From NCBI GenBank assembly GCA_964347615.1, contig CAYFZO010000001.1:85015-149014 (forward strand): a stretch of 64,000 nucleotides of DNA. Reading direction: 5' to 3'. This DNA is from CAYFZO01 sp964347615. Lineage in GTDB: Bacteria; Pseudomonadota; Gammaproteobacteria; Poriferisulfidales; Oxydemutatoraceae. The position numbers were made by a program, and so were the translations under genes. Positions within the stretch are counted from its first letter, which is position 1. Every line of letters begins with the position of its first letter. Of this stretch, positions 1-7,874 are shown piece by piece. Below the pieces are notes generated by a model, which worked only from the letters and a program-made list of their open reading frames with translations, was not told the origin of the DNA and made no database searches.

Positions 1-1
1 T

Positions 2-610
2 GAACCGGCCCAGCACGGCGAAAAACGGGTCACGGTCAAACTGCCCGCCGAACGGCCGTATCTCGTGATGGGATACCGCGCGCCGTCGGCGGGACAAGCC
101 GACCAAGCTTGGGAGCCTTATGCATTGACGGTGCTGCGCTCGGTGTTGTCGGGCGGCGGTGACGCACGGTTCGCAAAGCACTTGGTCCGCGGCAAGAAAA
201 TAGCCCAGCACGCGAGAGCAGCTTACAGTCTGTACAGCCGCTACGATGATCTTTTCACGATTTCCGCCGAACCGGTCAAGGACGTCGACGTTGCGGCGCT
301 TGAGGCGGCCATCGAAGAAGAAATAGAACGGATCAAACTCGAAGGAGTCAGCACCGAGGAGCTCGAACGCGTCAGAGCCAAAGTGTATTCCGGGGAAATC
401 TACGGCCGCGACTCGGTAACCCGGCAAGCCTATACGCTTGCCGCGCTCGAAACCATCGGCGTCGGATGGGAGGCGGCTTATGAGTTTGTCGACCGCATAA
501 AGGAAGTGACGCCGGAACAGGTGCAGGCGGTTGCGAAAAAATACTTGGTCAGGGACCAGCGAACGGTTGCGGTGCTCGACCCTCAACCCATCGCGCAACG
601 GCCCAAGTGA
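2..610 (+). CDS. M16 family zinc-peptidase subunit, C-terminal part (5' end outside window)
   Basis: The frame is open from the left edge, so the N-terminus and any HxxEH zinc motif lie outside the window. The visible 200 or so residues match the second half of a bacterial M16B peptidase: a conserved region around RDSVTRQAYTLAALETIG and a C-terminal helix around VTPEQVQAVAKKYL, ending in the usual VAVLDP strand. It overlaps the next M16 gene by four bases (GTGA), so the two are translationally coupled. In bacteria such pairs usually form a heterodimer in which one subunit carries the zinc site. Since the downstream partner lacks the motif, this one is probably catalytic, which is an inference. 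Confidence 0.88.
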   Translation, partial: EPAQHGEKRVTVKLPAERPYLVMGYRAPSAGQADQAWEPYALTVLRSVLSGGGDARFAKHLVRGKKIAQHARAAYSLYSRYDDLFTISAEPVKDVDVAALEAAIEEEIERIKLEGVSTEELERVRAKVYSGEIYGRDSVTRQAYTLAALETIGVGWEAAYEFVDRIKEVTPEQVQAVAKKYLVRDQRTVAVLDPQPIAQRPK

Positions 611-1941
611 TTATCCTGCGCAAGGCGGCGTGCCGCTTTACTCTGTGTGCCGCCGTCGCGTGTTGCACGGCGACGGCGCAACCGGCGACCGCCCGTCCGC
701 AAATCCAACATTGGACCAATACGGACGGGGCGCCCGTTTACTTCGTGCACGTATCCGAGCTGCCGATGGTCGACGTCCGGTTGAGCTTCACCCGCTCGGG
801 ACACGCGTACGAAGGGGAAAAATACGGACTCGCTTCGATGACCGCGAGCATGCTGCGCCAAGGCGCCGCCGGCATGGACGCCGACCGGATCGCGGAAACC
901 TTCAGCGGCCTCGGTGCACGCGCCGGCGCCGGCGCCGGAGCACACGTTTCACAAGTCAATCTGCGCAGCTTGACCGAACCGCGATACTTTGAAAAAGCGT
1001 TGGAGACCTGGATCAAAGTTTTTTCCTCACCCGACTTCCCCGAGGAACAGTTCGAACGGCGGCGCAAAAACGTGTTGACCTCGATCGAGGGACGGCGTCA
1101 GAATCCCGGCGCCGTCGCCAATGAAGCTTTCAGGGAGGCACTGTACGGAGATCATCCGTACGGACACCCGGGGTCGGGCACCGAAGAAACCGTCACCGCG
1201 CTGACTCTCGCCGATTTGCGACGCTTTCATGAAAAACACTACGTCGTCTCCAACGCAATTATCACGATAGTCGGTGCGGTCACGCGCGAACAAGCGGCCG
1301 AGATCGCCGACCGGATCACCGACGTGCTTGAAACCGGCGAACGAGCCGAAGCAATCCCGCCGGTGCCGCCGTTGGAAAAGGCGGTGACCATACGGATCCC
1401 GTTCCCTTCCGAACAAGCCCACGTAAAAATAGGCCAGCCCCTCGTCAACGCCTTGCACCCTGACCTCTACGCGTTGCGCCTCGGCAACGACGTATTCGGC
1501 GCCACCGGTTTCGGCTCGCGCCTGCTTGAGGAAATTCGCGTCAAACGCGGGCTCGCGTACAGCGCCCACAGCGGTATCTCGGCCCGGGTCGCCGGCGGCG
1601 CGTTCTCCATGTCCTTCCAGACCCGCTTGGACCAAGCGGACCACGCCGTCTCCACCGCGCGTGAATTGCTGAACGAATTCGTCGCCTCGGGCCCCACCGA
1701 GGAAGAAGTCTCACTGGCGCTCGACCGCATCCGAGGCGGCGTCGTGTTCAGGACGAACAGCAACGGCCGAATCCTGTCGACGGTCAGCGACGTCGCTTTT
1801 TACAAACGCAAACTGGATTATCTGTACAACTACGTCAAAGAGTACGAGAAGGAAAATCGAGAGTCCGTAACCGCCGCCTATCAGAAACACGTACAACCCG
1901 ACAAAATGGTTACCGTCATTGTCGGAGGCCCGGCCGAATAG
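607..1941 (+). CDS. M16 family peptidase-like protein, probable non-catalytic partner, exported
   Basis: This 444-residue protein starts at GTG, overlapping the previous stop. Residues 1-30 form a signal peptide (basic IILRKAACR, hydrophobic core, Ala-rich cleavage region), so it acts in the periplasm. The M16 fold is clear: an N-terminal region GLASMTASMLRQGA where active members carry HxxEH, and a later RVKRGLAYSAHSG region that is typical of the substrate-binding half. The zinc ligands are absent, so it is likely the inactive subunit of an M16 heterodimer with the upstream gene. Order M16-M16-rsmD-coaD is conserved in gammaproteobacteria. Confidence 0.9.
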   Translation: MIILRKAACRFTLCAAVACCTATAQPATARPQIQHWTNTDGAPVYFVHVSELPMVDVRLSFTRSGHAYEGEKYGLASMTASMLRQGAAGMDADRIAETFSGLGARAGAGAGAHVSQVNLRSLTEPRYFEKALETWIKVFSSPDFPEEQFERRRKNVLTSIEGRRQNPGAVANEAFREALYGDHPYGHPGSGTEETVTALTLADLRRFHEKHYVVSNAIITIVGAVTREQAAEIADRITDVLETGERAEAIPPVPPLEKAVTIRIPFPSEQAHVKIGQPLVNALHPDLYALRLGNDVFGATGFGSRLLEEIRVKRGLAYSAHSGISARVAGGAFSMSFQTRLDQADHAVSTARELLNEFVASGPTEEEVSLALDRIRGGVVFRTNSNGRILSTVSDVAFYKRKLDYLYNYVKEYEKENRESVTAAYQKHVQPDKMVTVIVGGPAE

Positions 1942-1958
1942 CGCCTCGATCGCCGCTC

Positions 1959-2567
1959 TTGAACCGTCGCGCCAAACCCGATCCGCGCCCGAACCTGCGC
2001 ATCGTCGCGGGCCTGTGGAAAGGCCGCAATCTCGAATTTCTGGACCTGCCCGGCGTCCGCCCCACCCCGAACCGCGTGCGTGAAACGCTGTTCAACTGGC
2101 TCGCCCCGTACATCGAAGGCGCAACTTGCCTGGACCTGTTCGCCGGCAGCGGCGCGCTCGGTTTTGAAGCGGTCTCGCGCGGTGCGGCATCGGCGACCCT
2201 GGTCGAGAACGACCGGCGGATTTGCAGACAAATCGAGAACGAGATCCTGCGCTTCGGCAGCGAAACGATACACGTGGTTGCGGCTGAGGCGCAGCGTTTC
2301 GTGAAAGAAGCGAGCGCCGCGTACGACGTCGTCTTTCTCGACCCGCCGTTCGGCAACGGTCTCGCGCAAAAGACGTTGACCGCGCTTGCGGAAAACAGCC
2401 GGATTCTGCAACCGGCGTCCTTGATTTACGTCGAGTGGGAATCCGAAACCGAGATTGCGCCGCCGCCCGGGCTGCACTGGTTGCGCCGGGCGCAAGCGGC
2501 GGAAGTGCAATACGCGCTGCTTGGCAACGGGACAAACGCCGCAGGTCCGAACCCGACGTCAAGCTGA
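1959..2567 (+). CDS. rsmD: 16S rRNA (guanine(966)-N(2))-methyltransferase RsmD
   Basis: A 202-residue class I SAM methyltransferase. The start is TTG; residues LRIVAGLWKGR are the typical RsmD N-terminus, followed by RPTPNRVRETLFNWL, the SAM-binding loop DLFAGSGALGFEAVSRGA (about residues 53-70) and the catalytic DPPF motif near residue 129. The family modifies G966 of 16S rRNA during 30S assembly. Length and motif order are normal. It lies 17 bases after the M16 pair and 38 bases before coaD, as in many gammaproteobacteria. The TTG start has no strong ribosome binding site, so the exact start is less certain than the identity. Confidence 0.95.
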   Translation: MNRRAKPDPRPNLRIVAGLWKGRNLEFLDLPGVRPTPNRVRETLFNWLAPYIEGATCLDLFAGSGALGFEAVSRGAASATLVENDRRICRQIENEILRFGSETIHVVAAEAQRFVKEASAAYDVVFLDPPFGNGLAQKTLTALAENSRILQPASLIYVEWESETEIAPPPGLHWLRRAQAAEVQYALLGNGTNAAGPNPTSS

Positions 2568-2576
2568 ACGCTCGGC

Positions 2577-2582
2577 TATAAT
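2577..2582 (+). promoter_or_regulatory. Candidate -10 element for coaD
   Basis: A perfect TATAAT sits 23 bases before the coaD ATG in the 38-base gap after rsmD and is followed by CCCCGG. No convincing -35 hexamer is seen 16-18 bases upstream. A very similar GGCTATAAT plus C-rich block occurs before polA. Confidence 0.35.
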
Positions 2583-2605
2583 CCCCGGCAAAGATCTTCG
2601 CGACC

Positions 2606-3109
2606 ATGAAAATCACCGCCGTTTATCCCGGAACTTTCGATCCGATCACCAACGGTCACATAGACCTCGCGCGACGCGCGGCGACCTTGTTCGGTCGGAT
2701 CGTCATCGGTGTCGCCGACGATGGAAAAGAAACCCATCTGCTCGACGCGGAAACACGAGTGAACCTCGCCAGAGTAACGTTCGCAGACGATCGAAACATC
2801 GAAGTCATGGGCTTCGGCGGGTTGCTGGTTGATTTTGCAAAACGGCACGACGCACGGGTGATACTGCGCGGACTGCGCGCGACGTCCGACTTCGAATACG
2901 AATTCCGCCTGGCGGGCATGAACCGCCAGCTCGACGAGAGCCTGGAGTCCGTGTTTCTGACCCCCGCCGACGAGTTCACTTTCATCTCTTCGAGCCTGAT
3001 TCGTGAAATCGCCCTGCTCGGGGGAGACATCTCAAGCTTCGTGCCCGCCGTCGTCGCGGACGCCGTTGAGCGTCAATGCAAAAAGCTGAGGGAAAAGCGG
3101 AAGAAGTGA
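2606..3109 (+). CDS. coaD: Phosphopantetheine adenylyltransferase CoaD
   Basis: A 167-residue protein of the nucleotidyltransferase family that transfers AMP from ATP to 4'-phosphopantetheine, the penultimate step of coenzyme A synthesis in the cytoplasm. The nucleotide-binding signature YPGTFDPITNGHIDLARRA at residues 6-24 includes the TxGH motif; LRGLRATSDFEYEF and the C-terminal ISSSLIREIA (about residues 126-135) are also diagnostic. Length is close to the usual 160. It follows rsmD on the same strand. Confidence 0.97.
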   Translation: MKITAVYPGTFDPITNGHIDLARRAATLFGRIVIGVADDGKETHLLDAETRVNLARVTFADDRNIEVMGFGGLLVDFAKRHDARVILRGLRATSDFEYEFRLAGMNRQLDESLESVFLTPADEFTFISSSLIREIALLGGDISSFVPAVVADAVERQCKKLREKRKK

Positions 3110-3197
3110 TTGCAACCCGCGCCGCTTCGGAGCACGTTGCAAGTCCGCCGAAAACCCGTTCCTTGAATGAGACCGCGCCGCCCGAGACAACCGGAGA

Positions 3198-4871
3198 ATG
3201 AAAGCAATTTCGGTCTTCAGAAAGGCGTGCTTGCCGGGCTTCATCCTCTTTGCGGTGTGCACGGCGCAAGCCGCGCCGGGTAAATACGCGATTGCGACCG
3301 CGCATCCCCTGGCCACCGAAGCCGGCGGAAAGATCCTCGACGCGGGCGGTAACGCTTTTGACGCCGCGGTTGCAATCGCTGCCACGCTCGCGGTGGTCGA
3401 ACCTTATTCCTCGGGCCTCGGAGGCGGCGGATTCTGGCTTTTGCATCGTGCCGAAGACGGCAAGGAAATCATGCTCGACGGGCGCGAACGTGCGCCCCTC
3501 AACGCCCATCGCGACATGTTTCTTGACGAAAACGGCGACGTCGCGGCAAGGCGTTCCGTTGACGGTGCGCTCGCCGCGGGCGTTCCGGGCCTGCCCGCCG
3601 CGCTCGTCTATCTGTCGAAGCATTACGGCCGGTTGTCTCTTGCGGCAAGCTTGGCACCCGCAATCGAGAACGCGACGCGAGGGTTCGCGGCGGACGAAAA
3701 ATTCATCCGCCTGCTGCGCAGACGTCTCGACGCGGTCCGCGCGTCGCCCGCGTCGGCGGACGTCTTCCTGGTCGACGGGGACGTTCCGAAGCCCGGACGA
3801 CCGATTCGGCAACCCGAACTCGCTGAAGTCCTGCGCCGGATCGCCATCCAAGGCAAAGACGGTTTTTACCGCGGTGAAACCGCCGAAAAACTCGTCGCCG
3901 GCGTTACAGCGGCGGGCGGCGTCTGGCAGCCGCGGGACTTGGCCGAGTACCAAGTCGCGATAAGAGAGCCCGTGCGTTTCTCCTACCGCGGCGCCCGCTT
4001 TACCAGTGCCGCCCCGCCGTCGTCCGGCGGCGTCGTAATGGCCGAGATATTCAATATCCTCTCTCACTTCGACCTCTCCGAAGCGAGTCAAGCCGAAAGG
4101 ATTCATCTCGCGATCGAGGCAATGCGCCTTGCCTACCGCGACCGTGCACGGCACCTCGGCGATCCCGATTTCGTGAGGATGCCGACCGAGAAATTGACCA
4201 GTGTGCGATACGCCGCACGCTTGGCGAAGACAATCAGCAAAACGCGCGCCGCAACGAGCGACGCGCCGCTCACCGACAACGAAGCCGAAGGTGAAAACAC
4301 CACGCATTACTCGATCATGGACGCCGAAGGCAACCGAGTCGCCGCGACGTTGTCGATCAATTACGCGTTCGGATCGGGACTTACCGTCCCCGGCACCGGT
4401 GTTTTGCTGAACAATGAAATGGACGATTTCGTCTCGAAACCCGGTGTGCCGAACCTGTACGGCTTGGTCGGCGGCAAAGCCAACGCGATCGAGCCGGGCA
4501 AACGCATGCTTTCAAGCATGTCGCCGACTTTCATCGACGACGGACGACGCCTTGCCGTCCTCGGCACGCCGGGCGGCAGCCGCATCATCACCATGGTGAC
4601 GCTTGCGGCGCTCGAATTCCTGAGCGGCGCCGGCGGTGAAACAATCGTCTCAAAGAAACGCTTTCATCATCAATATCTGCCGAACGTCGTCCAGTTCGAA
4701 CCGCGGGCTTTCAGCGACGGCGTGCAGAAAAAGCTGGAAAGGATGGGGCACCGCCTGAAACCGCTTAAGAACGACTACGGCAATATGCAGATCGTAATCT
4801 GGGACCGCGAAAAAAACGCGTTGAGCGCGGCTTCCGACCCGCGCGGTCTCGGTTCAACGCGCGTTCAATGA
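3198..4871 (+). CDS. ggt: Gamma-glutamyltranspeptidase precursor
   Basis: This 557-residue protein has an N-terminal signal peptide (hydrophobic stretch ending QAAPGKYAIATAHPLA) and the Ggt pattern throughout. The autoprocessing site NTTHYSIMD lies near residue 370; the first Thr of TTHYS is the expected N-terminal nucleophile of the small subunit. GTGVLLNNEMDDF and SSMSPTFI follow in the small subunit. The enzyme cleaves glutathione and other gamma-glutamyl compounds in the periplasm. It is slightly shorter than E. coli Ggt (580 residues). It follows coaD by 88 bases, and a dispersed repeat begins immediately after its stop codon. Confidence 0.95.
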   Translation: MKAISVFRKACLPGFILFAVCTAQAAPGKYAIATAHPLATEAGGKILDAGGNAFDAAVAIAATLAVVEPYSSGLGGGGFWLLHRAEDGKEIMLDGRERAPLNAHRDMFLDENGDVAARRSVDGALAAGVPGLPAALVYLSKHYGRLSLAASLAPAIENATRGFAADEKFIRLLRRRLDAVRASPASADVFLVDGDVPKPGRPIRQPELAEVLRRIAIQGKDGFYRGETAEKLVAGVTAAGGVWQPRDLAEYQVAIREPVRFSYRGARFTSAAPPSSGGVVMAEIFNILSHFDLSEASQAERIHLAIEAMRLAYRDRARHLGDPDFVRMPTEKLTSVRYAARLAKTISKTRAATSDAPLTDNEAEGENTTHYSIMDAEGNRVAATLSINYAFGSGLTVPGTGVLLNNEMDDFVSKPGVPNLYGLVGGKANAIEPGKRMLSSMSPTFIDDGRRLAVLGTPGGSRIITMVTLAALEFLSGAGGETIVSKKRFHHQYLPNVVQFEPRAFSDGVQKKLERMGHRLKPLKNDYGNMQIVIWDREKNALSAASDPRGLGSTRVQ

Positions 4872-4972
4872 GGGAACCATGTACGAAAGTTGACGTCGAC
4901 TCGTGTACCGATTTGACGCCTCATGCCGACTGACGTCGCCGCGTCCACGTCCAGCGGCCCCGTTCCCGCGGG
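4872..4972 (+). repeat. Dispersed repeat family B, copy B1
   Basis: Beginning right after the ggt stop, this stretch aligns with 22877-22980. Shared blocks include TACGAAAGTTGACGTCGA near the left end, TTTGACGC and TCAT further in, and CCCGTTCCCG near the right end, with small indels. No coding potential is seen. The gap to the convergent elyC-like gene holds nothing else. Confidence 0.6.
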
Positions 4973-5004
4973 TCCAAGACGTTCGATGCAGCAGTATGCC
5001 CGGT

Positions 5005-5805
5005 TCAAGGCGCCGGAAACAATTCGTCCGTCTTGCCGGTCAAAAAATAAGCGAGCAAGCCGATCCATTCTTTAATTGCCGGATCGAACGCCAGCATCCT
5101 GTAAATGGAAAACGCTCTCGGAGAGAAATCGTAATCCCCGGTGGTACTGAAATCCACGGGCACCGCCACCACGTCCCATCCGAAGTGCCGAAACACGCCG
5201 ACGCTTCTCGGTACATGTGCCGCCGAAGTTACAAGCAACCAGACTTCATCCGGCTCAGGTTGCGCAAGGCGTTTCGTGTAAAGCGCGTTTTGGTACGTGT
5301 TGCGCGCGCGCACCTCAAAGTGAACGCGCTTGAGATCCGCGCCCTGTAATTCAAGAAACTTGCGTGCACGCACGTCGGCACCATGCTCATCCCGTATCAG
5401 AGAGCCCGAGTGGCCGGTGAAAAAGACTTCGGCCTCCGAAAATCGGCGCATCAGCTCGAGAGCCGCGGACAACCTGTGGACGTCGACGTCCGGGCCAGGA
5501 ACCACGCGCGAGTTGGCGACGGGAGAACGGTGCGAACCGGCGAGCACGACGATGCCGTCGACGCGGGCGGGCAATTCATGCAAGACGGGAAAGCGATTTT
5601 CGAGGACCGTACGAAGCCACGTGGATACCGGCAAGGTGCCCAGCACGAACGCGACAAGCAACACGCCGACTATCAGCAGCCGACCGACCTTCAAAAACTT
5701 CGTCCACAAAAGCGCAACCCCGATAACCAGCAGCCACGACAAGGCAACGCTGGGCCGGAATACAAGCCAAAATATCTTGGAGGACAGGAAAAAAAGCTCG
5801 TCCAC
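5005..5805 (-). CDS. ElyC/SanA/YdcF family (DUF218) envelope protein
   Basis: About 266 residues from a GTG start five bases after the mutM stop; an open frame extends upstream inside mutM but the overlap would be long and the family fit begins here. The N-terminus has two membrane segments (around FWLVFRPSVALSWLLVIGVALLW and RLLIVGVLLVAFVLGTLPV), followed by the DUF218 domain starting at VDGIVVLAG. Topology and size resemble E. coli ElyC, which supports envelope and peptidoglycan integrity; the biochemical activity of the family is not settled. Convergent with ggt and coupled to mutM. Confidence 0.8.
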   Translation of the reverse strand: MDELFFLSSKIFWLVFRPSVALSWLLVIGVALLWTKFLKVGRLLIVGVLLVAFVLGTLPVSTWLRTVLENRFPVLHELPARVDGIVVLAGSHRSPVANSRVVPGPDVDVHRLSAALELMRRFSEAEVFFTGHSGSLIRDEHGADVRARKFLELQGADLKRVHFEVRARNTYQNALYTKRLAQPEPDEVWLLVTSAAHVPRSVGVFRHFGWDVVAVPVDFSTTGDYDFSPRAFSIYRMLAFDPAIKEWIGLLAYFLTGKTDELFPAP

Positions 5806-5810
5806 GGCGG

Positions 5811-6638
5811 CTATCTTTGGCAACCGGTGCAATAAAAAGACGCACGTTGCCCAATCACGCGGGACCTGATTCTGCCCGCACACCTCGGGCAGGACAAGCC
5901 GCTGCGCCCGTAAACTTTCAACGAGAACTGAAAATAGCCCGGCCGACCGTCTTCCCGTACGAAATCTTTCAGCGTCGTTCCCCCTTTCTTGATCGCCCGG
6001 TTCAACACCTTGCGGACGGCGCAAGCAAGCGCGTCATAACGAGACGCCGCAACCCGCCCCGCGCGCCGTGCAGGATGGATACCCGCAAGAAACAGTGCTT
6101 CGTTGGCGTAAATGTTGCCGACGCCGGCGACCGTTTTCGAATCCATGATGAATTGCTTCACCGATGTAACGCGACCGCGTGATTTCCGGTGAAGATAAGC
6201 GCCGTCGAACGTCTCACTCAGCGGCTCGGGCCCCAGAGACGCCAGCAAGGCGTGGCGCAGCGGGTCGCGTTTCGTCCACAACACGACGCCGAACCTGCGC
6301 GGGTCCCTGAAACGCAGCACCCGTCGGTTGACTCCGCTTTGATCGAACACCAAATCAAAATGATCGTGCGGCGAAGGCGGCGCGGCGGCGGAAACAACGC
6401 GCAAGCTGCCCGACATGCCGAGATGCATGATCACCGCCCCGTCGCCGACGTGGATCAACAAGTATTTGCCGCGACGGGACAAGCGTTCGACCGTCCGCCC
6501 GGCGACTTTCTTGTCGATGCCGGGCGTTATCGGACGGCGCAGCATCTTCTTCCGGACCACGGCACCGCGGATGCGCCGTCCGACGAGATGAGGTTCGACG
6601 CCGCGGCGCGTGGTTTCAACTTCCGGTAATTCAGGCAC
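5811..6638 (-). CDS. mutM: Formamidopyrimidine-DNA glycosylase MutM (Fpg)
   Basis: This 275-residue DNA glycosylase/AP lyase removes 8-oxoguanine and formamidopyrimidines. After Met removal the N-terminus PELPEVETTRRG provides the catalytic Pro and Glu. The helix-two-turn-helix region contains MDSKTVAGVGNIYANEALF, and the C-terminal zinc finger has CPRC and CTGC pairs (about residues 251-274). Length is normal. It is followed by the elyC-like gene and preceded by the chorismatase gene 10 bases away, all on the minus strand. Confidence 0.97.
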   Translation of the reverse strand: MPELPEVETTRRGVEPHLVGRRIRGAVVRKKMLRRPITPGIDKKVAGRTVERLSRRGKYLLIHVGDGAVIMHLGMSGSLRVVSAAAPPSPHDHFDLVFDQSGVNRRVLRFRDPRRFGVVLWTKRDPLRHALLASLGPEPLSETFDGAYLHRKSRGRVTSVKQFIMDSKTVAGVGNIYANEALFLAGIHPARRAGRVAASRYDALACAVRKVLNRAIKKGGTTLKDFVREDGRPGYFQFSLKVYGRSGLSCPRCAGRIRSRVIGQRASFYCTGCQR

Positions 6639-6648
6639 GACCGAAGAA

Positions 6649-7584
6649 TCAGATAATCAATGCTTCGATTTCGACGCACAAATCACGGCGGCAGATTTCT
6701 GCTTCGAACCAAGCGGTCGAGCCGACCGAGAATCTCGACGCGGCGAGCGCCGCGCGCACCTTGTCGACGTCGGCGGGGTCCGTGACGTACAGCTTCAAGC
6801 GGCTCAGGCGCTCAACCTCCCTGAAGTACGGCGTTGCATCAAGCAATTCCCTTAGATTAAGCAGTGCTTCACTCAGTTGCGCCGCCGCGTCGTCCGGATG
6901 ACGTGATTCATGACCGACGATGCTCGCCGTGCCGGAGCCGTAGAAATGTATCCTGTCGCCCCAGGTCTTGTATACCGCGCGGGCAAACAACGGGCGTTCC
7001 CGCAACGACGACGAAGGATAACGCCAAGCGCTGACCTGACGCGGGTTCTCCACCGCGACTCCCGCCTTACGCGCCGCGAGAAAACACATCACGCCGAAGC
7101 AAGCCCGGGTCCCGACAACGGTCGCGGCGCAGTAGCTCCTCCGCCCCGCCGCTTCAAACGCCGCAAACCGCCCGCGACAGAAGCACCGATAGCGCGACCT
7201 CCCCTCCTCTTGCGCGTGCAGGTTCGGAAGGTAGTGCCACGCTCTCAATAGATGGGCGAACCCCAGCGCGTCGAATACGCGAAACGCGCTTGAATACGCC
7301 GCCTGAGTTGCCGCCTCAAGCGGCTCGCCTGCATCGATATACAACCAGCCGAAACAAACCTCTCCGTCGTGGGCGTAATGAAAAGACGCGTCGCAACCGC
7401 GGACAACCGGCGCGCAGCCTATCCAGTCCTCGGCGGCGGCGGTGCCGGCAAGAGGGCGCAAGCCGGTGTGTACCACCTCTTCATTCTCAAGGCCTTGCGC
7501 AGGCTCGGGCTCAAACGCAACGCGAATCAAGCAAGCTGCGTCGAAAGCAGCGGTGTGGGTTGTGGGTTTGACGTCAATGGGCAT
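6649..7584 (-). CDS. Chorismatase (XanB2/FkbO/Hyg5-like)
   Basis: A 311-residue protein recognised by the chorismatase pattern: YLPNLHAQEEGRSRYRCFCRGR (about residues 116-137) and the GSGTASIVGHESRHPDD block (about residues 221-237) are characteristic of the FkbO/Hyg5/XanB2 group, whose C-terminal half has a RidA-like fold. These enzymes hydrolyse chorismate; XanB2 in Xanthomonas gives 3- and 4-hydroxybenzoate, the latter feeding ubiquinone. A similar role here is inference, though ubiE, ubiJ and ubiB lie elsewhere in the window. Subtype (3-HBA or dihydroxycyclohexadiene product) cannot be set by eye. It is divergent from rpoH and upstream of mutM. Confidence 0.8.
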   Translation of the reverse strand: MPIDVKPTTHTAAFDAACLIRVAFEPEPAQGLENEEVVHTGLRPLAGTAAAEDWIGCAPVVRGCDASFHYAHDGEVCFGWLYIDAGEPLEAATQAAYSSAFRVFDALGFAHLLRAWHYLPNLHAQEEGRSRYRCFCRGRFAAFEAAGRRSYCAATVVGTRACFGVMCFLAARKAGVAVENPRQVSAWRYPSSSLRERPLFARAVYKTWGDRIHFYGSGTASIVGHESRHPDDAAAQLSEALLNLRELLDATPYFREVERLSRLKLYVTDPADVDKVRAALAASRFSVGSTAWFEAEICRRDLCVEIEALII

Positions 7585-7754
7585 CGTAGCGCTTCGAGTA
7601 CGGGTTCACCCGGCCGGGCATGACTTTTGCCTGCCGAAGACTTGCCGAATCGGAAAATCAAAAAGCCGATCAGGGGGCCAAGCCCTCCCCCTCGGCAGCC
7701 CTCTTTAATGGCGAAAAGCGGCACCGAAACCCGCCGGGCACCGGCGTACCCCGT

Positions 7755-7784
7755 GCAGATAATAGCGCGGCAGATAATAGCGCG
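7755..7784 (+). repeat. Perfect tandem duplication, 2 x 15 bp
   Basis: The 15-base unit GCAGATAATAGCGCG occurs twice head to tail in the 240-base gap between the divergent chorismatase and rpoH genes. Nothing else is seen in that gap apart from the rpoH control region. Confidence 0.85.
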
Positions 7785-7824
7785 ATACCACGCGGCGGCA
7801 CGGTCTGCCCGGGGCCGCATGAGT

Positions 7825-7854
7825 TTGGCACTCTCGAGTCTAGAGTGCTAAAAT
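7825..7854 (+). promoter_or_regulatory. CIRCE operator (HrcA site) overlapping the rpoH promoter
   Basis: TTGGCACTC at 7825-7833, a nine-base spacer, and GAGTGCTAA at 7843-7851 match the CIRCE consensus TTAGCACTC-N9-GAGTGCTAA at 17 of 18 positions with exact spacing. The same bases read as a sigma-70 promoter: -35 TTGGCA at 7825-7830 and -10 TAAAAT at 7849-7854, 18 bases apart. Transcription would start near 7861, giving a leader of about 14 bases with a GAGG ribosome binding site before the ATG at 7875. HrcA bound here would block the polymerase. HrcA itself is not in the window. Confidence 0.9.
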
Positions 7855-7874
7855 GACCCTTGAGGTAACCGGAA

